Shown piece by piece: positions 8,202 through 16,806 of a DNA stretch of 64,000 nt (the first letter of the stretch is position 1; the number at the start of each line of letters is the position of its first letter). The stretch comes from Flavobacterium sp. LC2016-13 (GTDB taxonomy: Bacteria; Bacteroidota; Bacteroidia; Flavobacteriales; Flavobacteriaceae): NCBI RefSeq assembly GCF_009707955.1, contig NZ_WMDQ01000017.1, positions 1-64,000 of the forward strand. The letters are read 5' to 3'. The notes beneath the pieces are model-generated. The model saw only the letters and a list, made by a program, of their open reading frames with translations, was not told the origin of the DNA and searched no databases. The position numbers and the translations under genes were made by a program.

Positions 8202-10430
8202 ATGAAGAATTTTACCCTGCTGGTTTTATTTATCATTTTGGCTGCAAGTTGCAAAATAAATGTAAACAAAAATAACCATCAAAACACACTTTTTGTTAAC
8301 CATGTTGATCCTTTTATTGGTACAGGCGGTCATGGGCATACTTATCCGGGAGCAACAGTTCCTTTCGGAATGCTTCAGGTAAGTCCTGATAACGGTATTT
8401 CGAGCTGGGATTGGTGTTCCGGGTATCATCATTCAGATTCTATTGTTGCCGGATTCAGTCATTTACATTTAAGCGGAACAGGAATTGGAGATTTGGCAGA
8501 TATTCTCTTTATGCCAACCAATAAAAAACTTGATTTAACAACAAAAACAACCTCACGAGATCAATTACCTTATAAATCCAAATACAGTCATGTTAACGAA
8601 AAAGCAACACCGGGCTCTTACCAAGTTTTTCTTGAAGATCCTAAAATCAATGTAGAATTAACTTCATCACAACGCACAGCCTTCCATAAATATACCTTTG
8701 CAAAAAATGACAAACAATCAGTTGTCATTGATCTTGGTTTTGCTATTAATTGGGATAAAGCCCTAAAAACCGGAATTACGATTGAAGATGAACATACCAT
8801 TAGCGGATACCGTTATAGTACAGGTTGGGCAAAAAATCAGAAAGTATTTTTTGTAGCAAAATTTTCAAAACCCATTTCAGAATCCGTTTTACTTGCTAAT
8901 AAACAAATTATTACAGGAAATAAAGCTGACGGAGAAAATACAGCAGCACAATTATTTTTCAATGCAAATAATACAAATGAATTATTTGTAAAAGTAGCCT
9001 TATCATCTGTTAGTGTGGCAAATGCCAAAGATAATCTAGATGAAGAAAGCGCTACTTTCGAAAAAACAAAATCAGAAGCAGCTTCAATATGGAATACTGC
9101 TTTAAGCAAAATTGAAGTTGAAACCCCAACAGACTCATTAAAGACAATTTTTTATACCGCATTGTTCCACGCCCAAGTTGCCCCAGTAACCTATAGTGAT
9201 AAAAACGGTCAATTTAGAAAAGAGGATGATCAAATTGTTACAGCAAAAGATTATACCGCTTATTCAACCTTATCACTATGGGATACTTTTAGAGCCGAAA
9301 ATCCTTTATTGACTTTATTGGCTCCAGACAAAACTTCAGACATTGTAAACTCAATGTTAGCGTATTATGATACTAAAAAGATATTACCGGTCTGGACACT
9401 ATACGCCAATGAAACGAATACAATGACAGGATACCATTCCATTCCGGTAATTGTTGACGCATACCTAAAAGGAATTAAAGGTTTTGATGCCCAAAAAGCA
9501 TACGAAGCAATGAAAACCACTATGATGCAGGACGAACGCGGATTGAATTTCTACAAAAAATACGGTTACATTCCTTATAATTTATTAGACGAATCAGTTA
9601 CCATTACTTTAGAATATGCTTACGATGATTGGTGTGTAGCGCAAATGGCCAAAGCTTTAGGAAAAAATGAAGATTACCAATTTTTTCTAAACAGATCAAA
9701 AGCATATCAATATTTATTTGATCCGAAAACCGGATTCATGAGAGGAAAATCTGAAGATGGAAAATCCTGGAACGAACCCTTCGATGCAAAACATTCAAAC
9801 CACAGAGAACATACAGATTATACCGAAGGAAATGCCTGGCAACACAGTTGGTTTGTACCACAAAATGTTGATAATTTAATTTCGATTCATGGTGGAAATG
9901 AAACCTTTACCAAGCGTTTAGAGCAGTTATTTACAGAAAGCTCAGAAATTACAGGAAACAATGTTTCGGCAGATATTTCAGGATTAATTGGTCAATACGC
10001 ACACGGAAACGAGCCAAGTCACCATATTGCATACATGTTCAATCATGCCAATCAGCCTTGGAGAACACAATATTGGGTACGTCATATTTTAGATACACAA
10101 TACAACACAACACCAAACGGACTAAGCGGAAACGAAGATTGTGGACAAATGTCAGCTTGGTATGTTTTCAGCTCAATGGGATTATACCCAATGAATCCGG
10201 CTTCTGGAGAATATGAAATTGGAAGCCCGATTTTCGAAAAAGCAAAAATTAATCTTGAAGGAGGAAAAACGTTTATAATTGAAGCAGAAAATGTTTCAGA
10301 CAAAAACTTCTACATACAGTCAGCAACACTCAATGGTATTCCATTTAATAAAACAGTAATCTCACATCAACAAATATTGCAAGGCGGAATTTTACATTTT
10401 GTAATGGGCGCCGAACCCAATAAAAGCTAG
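8202..10430 (+). CDS. GH92 alpha-mannosidase lipoprotein
   Basis: A 742-residue lipoprotein (lipobox LAASC) of family GH92, calcium-dependent exo-alpha-mannosidases that trim high-mannose N-glycans. Motifs typical of the family are DPFIGTGGHGHTYPGA near the N-terminus, HGNEPSHHIAYMFNHA (catalytic acid region) and LSGNEDCGQMSAWYVFSSMG (general base region). The ATG at 8202 is chosen because an in-frame TTG at 8193 would only lengthen the lipoprotein signal by three residues. The symporter gene follows after 50 bases. Conservation of the standard motifs suggests ordinary alpha-1,2- or alpha-1,3-mannosidase activity. Confidence 0.95.
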   Translation: MKNFTLLVLFIILAASCKINVNKNNHQNTLFVNHVDPFIGTGGHGHTYPGATVPFGMLQVSPDNGISSWDWCSGYHHSDSIVAGFSHLHLSGTGIGDLADILFMPTNKKLDLTTKTTSRDQLPYKSKYSHVNEKATPGSYQVFLEDPKINVELTSSQRTAFHKYTFAKNDKQSVVIDLGFAINWDKALKTGITIEDEHTISGYRYSTGWAKNQKVFFVAKFSKPISESVLLANKQIITGNKADGENTAAQLFFNANNTNELFVKVALSSVSVANAKDNLDEESATFEKTKSEAASIWNTALSKIEVETPTDSLKTIFYTALFHAQVAPVTYSDKNGQFRKEDDQIVTAKDYTAYSTLSLWDTFRAENPLLTLLAPDKTSDIVNSMLAYYDTKKILPVWTLYANETNTMTGYHSIPVIVDAYLKGIKGFDAQKAYEAMKTTMMQDERGLNFYKKYGYIPYNLLDESVTITLEYAYDDWCVAQMAKALGKNEDYQFFLNRSKAYQYLFDPKTGFMRGKSEDGKSWNEPFDAKHSNHREHTDYTEGNAWQHSWFVPQNVDNLISIHGGNETFTKRLEQLFTESSEITGNNVSADISGLIGQYAHGNEPSHHIAYMFNHANQPWRTQYWVRHILDTQYNTTPNGLSGNEDCGQMSAWYVFSSMGLYPMNPASGEYEIGSPIFEKAKINLEGGKTFIIEAENVSDKNFYIQSATLNGIPFNKTVISHQQILQGGILHFVMGAEPNKS

Positions 10431-10480
10431 GGATTAAATAATAACTAACCACGTAACTAACTAACAAATAAATAAAATTA

Positions 10481-12358
10481 ATGGATATTATTGACGTATC
10501 AATCATCGTAGCTTATATTCTGCTCTCAGTAGGAATAGGAATTTGGATTTCAAGAAAAGCATCAAAAGGACTGGATGATTATTTCCTTGGCGGAAAAACA
10601 ATTAAATGGTATTTCTTAGGTCTGAGCAACGGATCAGGGATGTTTGATGTTTCAGGAACGTCCTGGATGATTGGGGTTTTGTTTTTATATGGAGTAAAAA
10701 GTTTCATGTTTATGTGGCTTTGGCCAATTTGGAATCAGATTTTCGTAATGATGTTCCTGGCCGTCTGGATAAGAAGATCAAAAGTAATGACAGGTTCTGA
10801 ATGGATTTTAACTCGTTTTGGAAGCGACAGAGCCGGAAAAGCATCGCATATTATTGTTGCCATTTTTGCCATTATTTCTACAATTGGTTTTATCGCTTAC
10901 TTTTTTGAAGGAATTGGGAAATTCGTAACCATTATTCTTCCTTGGGATTTAAGCCTTCATTATGGAGATTTATTGCTATTAACATCAGAGCGATCTTATG
11001 CCTTGCTAATCATATTTTTAACTACAATTTATACCGTAAAAGGTGGAATGTTTTCTGTAGTAGCAACAGAAGTTGTACAATATTTAATCATGATTATTGC
11101 CGGAGTTTTAATTGCCGGATACGCTTTTATCAATTACACGGATCTTCAGATAAATTCAGTTATTACCGAAGAATGGAAAAATGTTTTCTTCGGATGGCAG
11201 TTTGAAACCCAGTGGAGTGATAAATTCCAAACCTTCAATCACTTGATTGATTCTGAAGGATATAAAATGTTTGGAGCTTTTATCGGAATGACATTATTTA
11301 AAGGATTTTTTGCAAGTATTGCAGGTCCAACACCAAGTTATGATTTACAACGAATTCTTTCTACAAAATCAGTAAAAGAAGCAGCTTATATGAGTGGTTT
11401 CACGAACTTGATTTTATTCATTCCAAGATATTTATTAATCACCGGAATCGTAGTAATCGCGTTGGTAAATTTAGCACCGGAATTGAATGCAAATACAGGT
11501 TTAACCGGAGCCGATTTAGAATTGTTAATGCCAAAAGTTGTTAACCTATATATTCCTGTTGGAATAAAAGGAATTTTACTTGCAGGTTTATTAGCCGCTT
11601 TTATGTCCGGATTTTCAGCATTTGTAAATGCAGGACCGGCTTATATTGTAAATGATATTTATAAAAAATATTTCAAACCAGTTGCGACAAATCAACATTA
11701 CATCAAAGTGAGTCAGATTTCTTCTTTCCTTGTTGTTGGTTTAGGAGTTTTTATGGGATTTTTTGCAGATTCAATCAATTCGCTAACCTTATGGATAACA
11801 AGCGCATTATACGGAGGTTATGTGGCAGCCAATTTCTTAAAATGGATTTGGTGGAGATTTAATGGCTGGGGTTATTTCTGGGGAATGTTTTCAGGATTAG
11901 TTGTAGCTTCTTTACAATTTGCTTTAGGTCAGGCAAAAGGAAGTTTAACAGAAGGATCATTTTTATACGATTTAGCACAAGTACAAGCCATTTACTTGTT
12001 CCCAATAATATTTGGATTCTCTATTTTAGGATGTATTCTTGGAACATTTTTAAGTAAACCAACAGATATGGAAGTACTAAGATCTTTTTACAAAAACGTA
12101 AGACCTTGGGGTTGGTGGAATCCGGTTTACAAAACATTAAAAATTGAAGATCAGACTTTCGAAAAAAATAATGATTTCTGGAAAGATATGCTCAATTGCG
12201 TTATCGGAATTGTATGGCAGTCAAGTATGATTTTGCTTCCGATATTTTTCATTATCAGAGATTATCCAAAAGCAATTGCAGCATTAGTTGTGTTTTTAGT
12301 AACAACAACAATATTAAAATTCACTTGGTTAGATAAAGTTCGAAAAATAGAAGATTAA
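10481..12358 (+). CDS. sodium:solute symporter (SSS family)
   Basis: A 625-residue inner-membrane protein with about 13-14 hydrophobic segments and the SSS-type opening YILLSVGIGIWISRKASKG followed by DDYFLGGKT. The core signature around GLLAAFMSGFSAFVNAGP is present. It lies between GH92 and the GH130 phosphorylase. In this setting it probably imports the oligosaccharide on which GH130 acts (for example Man-GlcNAc) or free mannose using sodium. The substrate is inferred from context only. Confidence 0.92.
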   Translation: MDIIDVSIIVAYILLSVGIGIWISRKASKGLDDYFLGGKTIKWYFLGLSNGSGMFDVSGTSWMIGVLFLYGVKSFMFMWLWPIWNQIFVMMFLAVWIRRSKVMTGSEWILTRFGSDRAGKASHIIVAIFAIISTIGFIAYFFEGIGKFVTIILPWDLSLHYGDLLLLTSERSYALLIIFLTTIYTVKGGMFSVVATEVVQYLIMIIAGVLIAGYAFINYTDLQINSVITEEWKNVFFGWQFETQWSDKFQTFNHLIDSEGYKMFGAFIGMTLFKGFFASIAGPTPSYDLQRILSTKSVKEAAYMSGFTNLILFIPRYLLITGIVVIALVNLAPELNANTGLTGADLELLMPKVVNLYIPVGIKGILLAGLLAAFMSGFSAFVNAGPAYIVNDIYKKYFKPVATNQHYIKVSQISSFLVVGLGVFMGFFADSINSLTLWITSALYGGYVAANFLKWIWWRFNGWGYFWGMFSGLVVASLQFALGQAKGSLTEGSFLYDLAQVQAIYLFPIIFGFSILGCILGTFLSKPTDMEVLRSFYKNVRPWGWWNPVYKTLKIEDQTFEKNNDFWKDMLNCVIGIVWQSSMILLPIFFIIRDYPKAIAALVVFLVTTTILKFTWLDKVRKIED

Positions 12359-12452
12359 TTAAGATATAGAAGTCACAGTTTGTCTTCCTTCTTCAGGATG
12401 GCATCAGAAAAAAATAAAACAAACAAAAAAACAAACAAAAACGAAAGAGATC

Positions 12453-13418
12453 ATGAGTACAATTCCTTGGCAAGACAGACCCGAAAACAGCAATGACGTA
12501 ATGTGGAGATATTCTGAAAATCCAATTATTGACAGATACGCTATACCAACATCAAACAGTATTTTTAATAGTGCTGTAGTTCCTTTTGGAGACGGATTTG
12601 CAGGTGTTTTCAGATGTGATAATAAAGCGGTTCAAATGAATATTTTTGCCGGTTTTAGTGAAAACGGAATCGATTGGGACATTAATCATGAACCAATTGT
12701 AATGCAATCAGGTAATACTGAAATGATCGAATCTGCTTATAAATACGATCCACGTGTGGTTTTCATCGAAGATCGTTACTGGATTACATGGTGTAACGGA
12801 TATAACGGACCAACTATCGGAATTGGATATACTTTTGATTTTAAAGAGTTTTTTCAATGCGAAAATGCCTTTTTACCATTCAACAGAAATGGAGTTTTAT
12901 TCCCTCAAAAAATAAACGGAAAATACGCTATGTTAAGCCGTCCAAGTGATAACGGACATACACCTTTTGGAGATATCTGGATCAGCTACAGCCCGGATAT
13001 GAAATACTGGGGAGAACACAGATTGGTAATGAAACCATCTCCTTTTGAACAAAGCGCATGGCAATGTACAAAAGTAGGAGCAGGACCAATCCCAATACTT
13101 ACTGAAGAAGGTTGGTTAATGATTTACCACGGTGTTATCAATACCTGCAACGGTTTTCGTTACGCAATGGGATCAGCACTTTTAGATGTCGATTCACCAG
13201 ATAAAGTAAAATACAGAACACAGCCTTATTTATTAGGACCTGCGGAAATTTATGAAATGGTTGGAGACGTGCCAAATGTAGTTTTCCCGTGTGCCGCTTT
13301 GCATAATGTAGAAGAAGATAAGTTGGCCGTATATTATGGCGCAGCAGATACCGCTGTAGCAATAGCATTTGGTAAATTAAGTGAAGTAATTCAGTTTACA
13401 AAAGATAATAGTTTATAA
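12453..13418 (+). CDS. GH130 beta-mannoside phosphorylase
   Basis: A 321-residue cytoplasmic protein (no signal). It has the five-bladed GH130 fold marks: SIFNSAVVPFGDGFAGVFRC, the catalytic Asp region KYDPRVVFIEDRYW (Asp99), RNGVLFPQKINGKY and WLMIYHGV. These enzymes split beta-mannosides with phosphate, giving mannose-1-phosphate. Members tied to N-glycan loci act on Man-beta-1,4-GlcNAc, the core disaccharide left after trimming. That assignment fits the neighbouring GH92, GH20 and glycosylasparaginase genes but was not tested. The preceding gap is 94 bases and the following one only 7, so it leads a tight four-gene run. Confidence 0.9.
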   Translation: MSTIPWQDRPENSNDVMWRYSENPIIDRYAIPTSNSIFNSAVVPFGDGFAGVFRCDNKAVQMNIFAGFSENGIDWDINHEPIVMQSGNTEMIESAYKYDPRVVFIEDRYWITWCNGYNGPTIGIGYTFDFKEFFQCENAFLPFNRNGVLFPQKINGKYAMLSRPSDNGHTPFGDIWISYSPDMKYWGEHRLVMKPSPFEQSAWQCTKVGAGPIPILTEEGWLMIYHGVINTCNGFRYAMGSALLDVDSPDKVKYRTQPYLLGPAEIYEMVGDVPNVVFPCAALHNVEEDKLAVYYGAADTAVAIAFGKLSEVIQFTKDNSL

Positions 13419-13425
13419 AAAAAGC

Positions 13426-14496
13426 ATGCATTTAAAATTAAGAGGATTAACAATTGTTTTAGTGTTTTTTTCGATTGCGGGTTTTTCGCAATCGAAAAAA
13501 AATACCGTTATACCTAAAACTTACGTAGCCGGTAAAACTACAAATACAATTGTAATCGACGGAGACGAGTCTGATGCAGCCTGGAGCAAAACAGATTGGA
13601 CAGATCTTTTTGAAGATATAGAGAATGACGTAAAACCAAAATATGGAACAAAAGTTAAAATGCTCTGGGATGAAACCAATTTTTATATATTAGCAAAGCT
13701 TGATGAACCACATGTTTGGGCAAATTTAAAACAACGAGACACCATTATTTTTTACAACAACGATTTTGAAGTATTCATTGATCCCGATAGCGACACTTTT
13801 AACTATTATGAATTAGAAATTAATGCTTTAAATACAGCTTGGGATCTGTTTCTGTCAAAACCATATAGAGAAAATGATAATGTTGTATTAAACGACTGGA
13901 ATATTCCAGGCCTGAAATCAGCGGTAAAAATCAACGGAACGCTTAATAACCCAAACGATACTGACGAAGGTTGGGTATTAGAAATGGCAATTCCCTGGGC
14001 ATCTTATAGAACATCTTATAATGAAAAAAATGTACCAACAGATAAATTTTGGAGAGTTAATTTCTCAAGAGTAAACTGGCAACATACCATAAATAATGGC
14101 AGTTACGAACGCAAAAAAGATGCTGACGGAAAGTTCTTGCCGGAGTACAACTGGGTTTGGTCACCAATGGGAGTCATCAATATGCATGAACCCGAGAAAT
14201 GGGGATATGTTTATTTTTCTTCAAAAGAAGGAAAAGAAAATTTTACGATTCCACAGGATGAAAAAATAAAATGGGAGCTATACAATTTATACAGAGCTCA
14301 AAAAGAATATTATCAAAAAAATAAAACCTGGGCAAAATCTTTAGCCAATCTTACTAAAGAAACCATTAATGTCGACGGTAAAATTTTGAAACCAGTAGTA
14401 GAAAATCATGCAACAGGATATAATATTTCGGTAAAAAGTCCTTTTTCTAATCAAACCTATATAATAAGGCAGGATGGCAAAATAATAGCAAACTAA
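13426..14496 (+). CDS. exported carbohydrate-binding family 9-like protein
   Basis: A 356-residue protein with a Sec signal (cleavage near GFSQS). Residues about 35-240 resemble a CBM9-like domain: a start of the type IVIDGDESDAAWSKTDW, a middle WDETNFYILAKLDEPHVWA, then NDFEVFIDPDSD, and WVLEMAIPW. CBM9-like proteins of this architecture bind sugar but have no known catalytic function. The C-terminal third is unassigned and contains a helical YRAQKEYYQKN stretch. It is translationally close to both neighbours (7 and 6 base gaps). A role in capturing glycans at the cell envelope for the next gene product is plausible. Confidence 0.82.
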   Translation: MHLKLRGLTIVLVFFSIAGFSQSKKNTVIPKTYVAGKTTNTIVIDGDESDAAWSKTDWTDLFEDIENDVKPKYGTKVKMLWDETNFYILAKLDEPHVWANLKQRDTIIFYNNDFEVFIDPDSDTFNYYELEINALNTAWDLFLSKPYRENDNVVLNDWNIPGLKSAVKINGTLNNPNDTDEGWVLEMAIPWASYRTSYNEKNVPTDKFWRVNFSRVNWQHTINNGSYERKKDADGKFLPEYNWVWSPMGVINMHEPEKWGYVYFSSKEGKENFTIPQDEKIKWELYNLYRAQKEYYQKNKTWAKSLANLTKETINVDGKILKPVVENHATGYNISVKSPFSNQTYIIRQDGKIIAN

Positions 14497-14502
14497 ACCA
14501 CT

Positions 14503-15582
14503 ATGAAACTACCAAAACTATTACTTTTTTTATTGGCATTTAGTATTTTTTCTTGTGCTAAAAAAGAAGAACAAACCACTTTTAAATTTGGAGTCTGGAC
14601 AACTGCCGATGCCAAAAAATCTGACGCAGAATATTCAAAAGAATTTAAAAAATATAAAGATGGCGGAATTGATGAAGTATTAATCAATACAACAACAGAC
14701 CCAAAACTCTTAAAAAGATTAGTGCCTTTAGCCACAAAAGAAGGTTTAAAAGTTCACGCCTGGATTATGGCCATGAACAGACCCGGAGATTCACTTGCCT
14801 TAAAACATCCGGATTGGTATATGGTAAGCAAAGAAGGAAAATCTTGTTTTGATAATCGCCCTTATGTAGATTATTATCAATGGTTATGTCCAACCAGAAA
14901 AGAATCAAGAGAACATGTTTTAGCGTTAGTTGAAGAACTTGCAAAAGTAGACGGAATCGAAAGCGTTCACTTAGATTATATTCGTTTCCCGGACATCTTT
15001 TTGCCAATCAGTTTATTGCCAAAATACAATTTGGTTCAGGATGTAGAATTACCTCAATTTGATTTTTGTTATTGTGATGAATGTATCAAAGCATTTGAAA
15101 GAATTCATCATAAAAATCCAAAAGAAAGCCACAATACTTCTATCGATATGGAATGGAAAAATTTCAGGTTAAATGCGATACAAGCCGTTGTAAATGATGC
15201 TTACAAAATTGCCCACAAACACAATAAAAAACTAACAGCAGCCGTATTTCCTTATCCTGAAATGGCAGATCACATGGTACGTCAGCGTTGGGATAAATGG
15301 AATATTGATGAAGTTTATCCAATGATTTATCATAGTTTTTATAATGAAGAAATTGACTGGGTTGGATACGCGACAAAGCAAGGAGTTGCCGATTTAGAAC
15401 ATAAAAAAACAAAAATTAATACAGGAATTTATATTCCCGGATTAAAATCAGATAAAGAATTAAAAGAAGCGATTTTACTGGCCAAAGAAAATGGAGCCGT
15501 AGGAGTTTCGTTCTTTGACGGAAATGCATTAACAGAAAGTAATCTGAAAACCATCAAAGAAACAAAAGCAATTTTAAATTAA
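14503..15582 (+). CDS. GHL10-like TIM-barrel lipoprotein, possible glycoside hydrolase
   Basis: A 359-residue lipoprotein (lipobox IFSC). The sequence reads as a TIM barrel of the glycoside-hydrolase-like GHL10/YddW type: GIDEVLINTTTD, LKVHAWIMAMN, YQWLCPTRKESREHV, VHLDYIRFPD (Asp158), KLTAAVFPYP and DEVYPMIYHSFY. A CYCDEC cluster near residues 190-195 is unusual and could bind metal or form disulfides. No activity is established for this subgroup as far as I know. Its place between a CBM9-like gene and the glycosylasparaginase, with 6-base gaps, suggests it acts on the same N-glycan or glycopeptide substrate. Confidence 0.72.
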   Translation: MKLPKLLLFLLAFSIFSCAKKEEQTTFKFGVWTTADAKKSDAEYSKEFKKYKDGGIDEVLINTTTDPKLLKRLVPLATKEGLKVHAWIMAMNRPGDSLALKHPDWYMVSKEGKSCFDNRPYVDYYQWLCPTRKESREHVLALVEELAKVDGIESVHLDYIRFPDIFLPISLLPKYNLVQDVELPQFDFCYCDECIKAFERIHHKNPKESHNTSIDMEWKNFRLNAIQAVVNDAYKIAHKHNKKLTAAVFPYPEMADHMVRQRWDKWNIDEVYPMIYHSFYNEEIDWVGYATKQGVADLEHKKTKINTGIYIPGLKSDKELKEAILLAKENGAVGVSFFDGNALTESNLKTIKETKAILN

Positions 15583-15588
15583 AGCAAC

Positions 15589-16617
15589 ATGTCAAACAGA
15601 AGAAATTTTATAAAAAAAGCAACTTTAGGCACATTAGCCGTAAGTTCTGTTTTGGGCTTTAGCGGATTTGCAAAAAATCACGAAGATGAAAAAGAGGGCC
15701 AATTAGAATTTCCTTCAAAAAAAACAAAAAAGCCAATCGTAATTTCGACATGGAATCATGGTTTACCTGCAAATCAAGAAACCTGGAAACAAATAAAAGC
15801 CGGAAAACCAGCCTTAGATGCGCTAGAAGCCGGTCTCAAAATTCCTGAAGCAGATCCGAATGTCCGCAGTGTTGGTTATGGAGGATATCCGGATCGCGAA
15901 GGAAAAGTGACTTTGGATGCCTGTATTATGGATCATAATAGTAATTGTGGTTCAGTTTGTTTTCTGCAAGGTATTATGCATCCAATTTCAGTAGCAAAAA
16001 GAGTATTGCAAAATACGCCACACGTTATGCTGGCAGGTCAGGGAGCATTGCAATTTGCATTATCAGAAGGATTTAAAGAAGAAAACCTATTAACTCCGGA
16101 ATCTGAAAAAGACTGGAAAAAATGGCTGGAAGATTCAAAATACAAACCAGTTATTAATATAGAAAATCACGATACTATAAGCATGCTAATGTTAGATGAA
16201 GACGGCAATCTGGCCGGAGGCTGTACCACAAGTGGAGCTGCCTGGAAGATGCACGGTCGCGTCGGTGACTCCCCAATCATCGGCGCGGGTCTTTTTCTTG
16301 ATAACGAAGTAGGAGCAGCAGCTGCAACCGGATTAGGCGAAGCCGTTATCAGAACCGCAGGAAGCGCCATGGTTGTCGAATTAATGCGTCAGGGAAAATC
16401 ACCATTTGATGCCTGTAAAGAAATTACAGAACGTATTTATAACAAACATAAAAACCACAAAGACATGGAATATCTGCAAGTTGGTTTTATTGCATTAAAT
16501 AAAAACGGAGAATATGCAGGTTACAGTTTAAGATCAGGATTTAATTATGCCATTTCAGATGATGAAAAAGGGCACAGAATGGAAGATGCTAAATTTAAAA
16601 TGTCCTGGGATAAATAA
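15589..16617 (+). CDS. N4-(beta-N-acetylglucosaminyl)-L-asparaginase (glycosylasparaginase)
   Basis: A 342-residue Ntn-hydrolase that splits GlcNAc-Asn, the last link between N-glycan and protein. The N-terminus carries a twin-arginine signal (SNRRNFIKKATLG), so it is folded in the cytoplasm and exported by Tat. The autocleavage site is NHDTISMLMLD with Thr196 as the expected new N-terminal nucleophile. GGCTTSGAAWKMHGRVGDSP and the GLGEAVIRTAGSAM region match the family, and Elizabethkingia (Flavobacterium) meningosepticum has the classic bacterial member. It ends a tight run starting at GH130. A palindromic element and a REP-like unit follow before the GH2 gene. Confidence 0.95.
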   Translation: MSNRRNFIKKATLGTLAVSSVLGFSGFAKNHEDEKEGQLEFPSKKTKKPIVISTWNHGLPANQETWKQIKAGKPALDALEAGLKIPEADPNVRSVGYGGYPDREGKVTLDACIMDHNSNCGSVCFLQGIMHPISVAKRVLQNTPHVMLAGQGALQFALSEGFKEENLLTPESEKDWKKWLEDSKYKPVINIENHDTISMLMLDEDGNLAGGCTTSGAAWKMHGRVGDSPIIGAGLFLDNEVGAAAATGLGEAVIRTAGSAMVVELMRQGKSPFDACKEITERIYNKHKNHKDMEYLQVGFIALNKNGEYAGYSLRSGFNYAISDDEKGHRMEDAKFKMSWDK

Positions 16618-16629
16618 AGCAATTTTTGC

Positions 16630-16652
16630 CATTTCGACCGAAGGGAGAAATG
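16630..16652. repeat. REP-like small palindrome
   Basis: CATTTC (16630-16635) and GAAATG (16647-16652) enclose GACCGAAGGGA. This resembles a common Flavobacterium intergenic repeat and may act as a weak hairpin after the glycosylasparaginase stop. Confidence 0.4.
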
Positions 16653-16685
16653 ACAAACCTTAATAAAAAAAGTGTAAATTTTAGG

Positions 16686-16769
16686 CATAGAACATAGATT
16701 TTATCCTCTCATAAGTTTAAAATAAAAGCCCCACACCTTTTATTAACTTTAAAAATCTATGTTTCTATG
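16686..16769. repeat. imperfect inverted-repeat element, copy 1
   Basis: Left arm CATAGAACATAGATTTT (16686-16702) pairs with AAAATCTATGTTTCTATG (16752-16769), with one base missing in the left arm. A related element with the same CATAGAAACATAG core lies at 22300-22437, so two copies bracket the GH2-GH20 gene pair. The right arm supplies a false ATG in frame with the GH2 gene. Confidence 0.65.
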
Positions 16770-16806
16770 TTTTAAAAACAACACACAGAGAATAAAAAAA
16801 CAAATA

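Noticed and set aside
14765..15007. Antisense frames within the GHL10-like gene and similar ones in other glycosidase genes
   Set aside because: All oppose strongly coding frames with recognised domains and lack their own signals.
16759..16806. An N-terminal extension of the GH2 gene
   Set aside because: The ATG is part of the palindromic repeat arm; the signal peptide begins at 16807.
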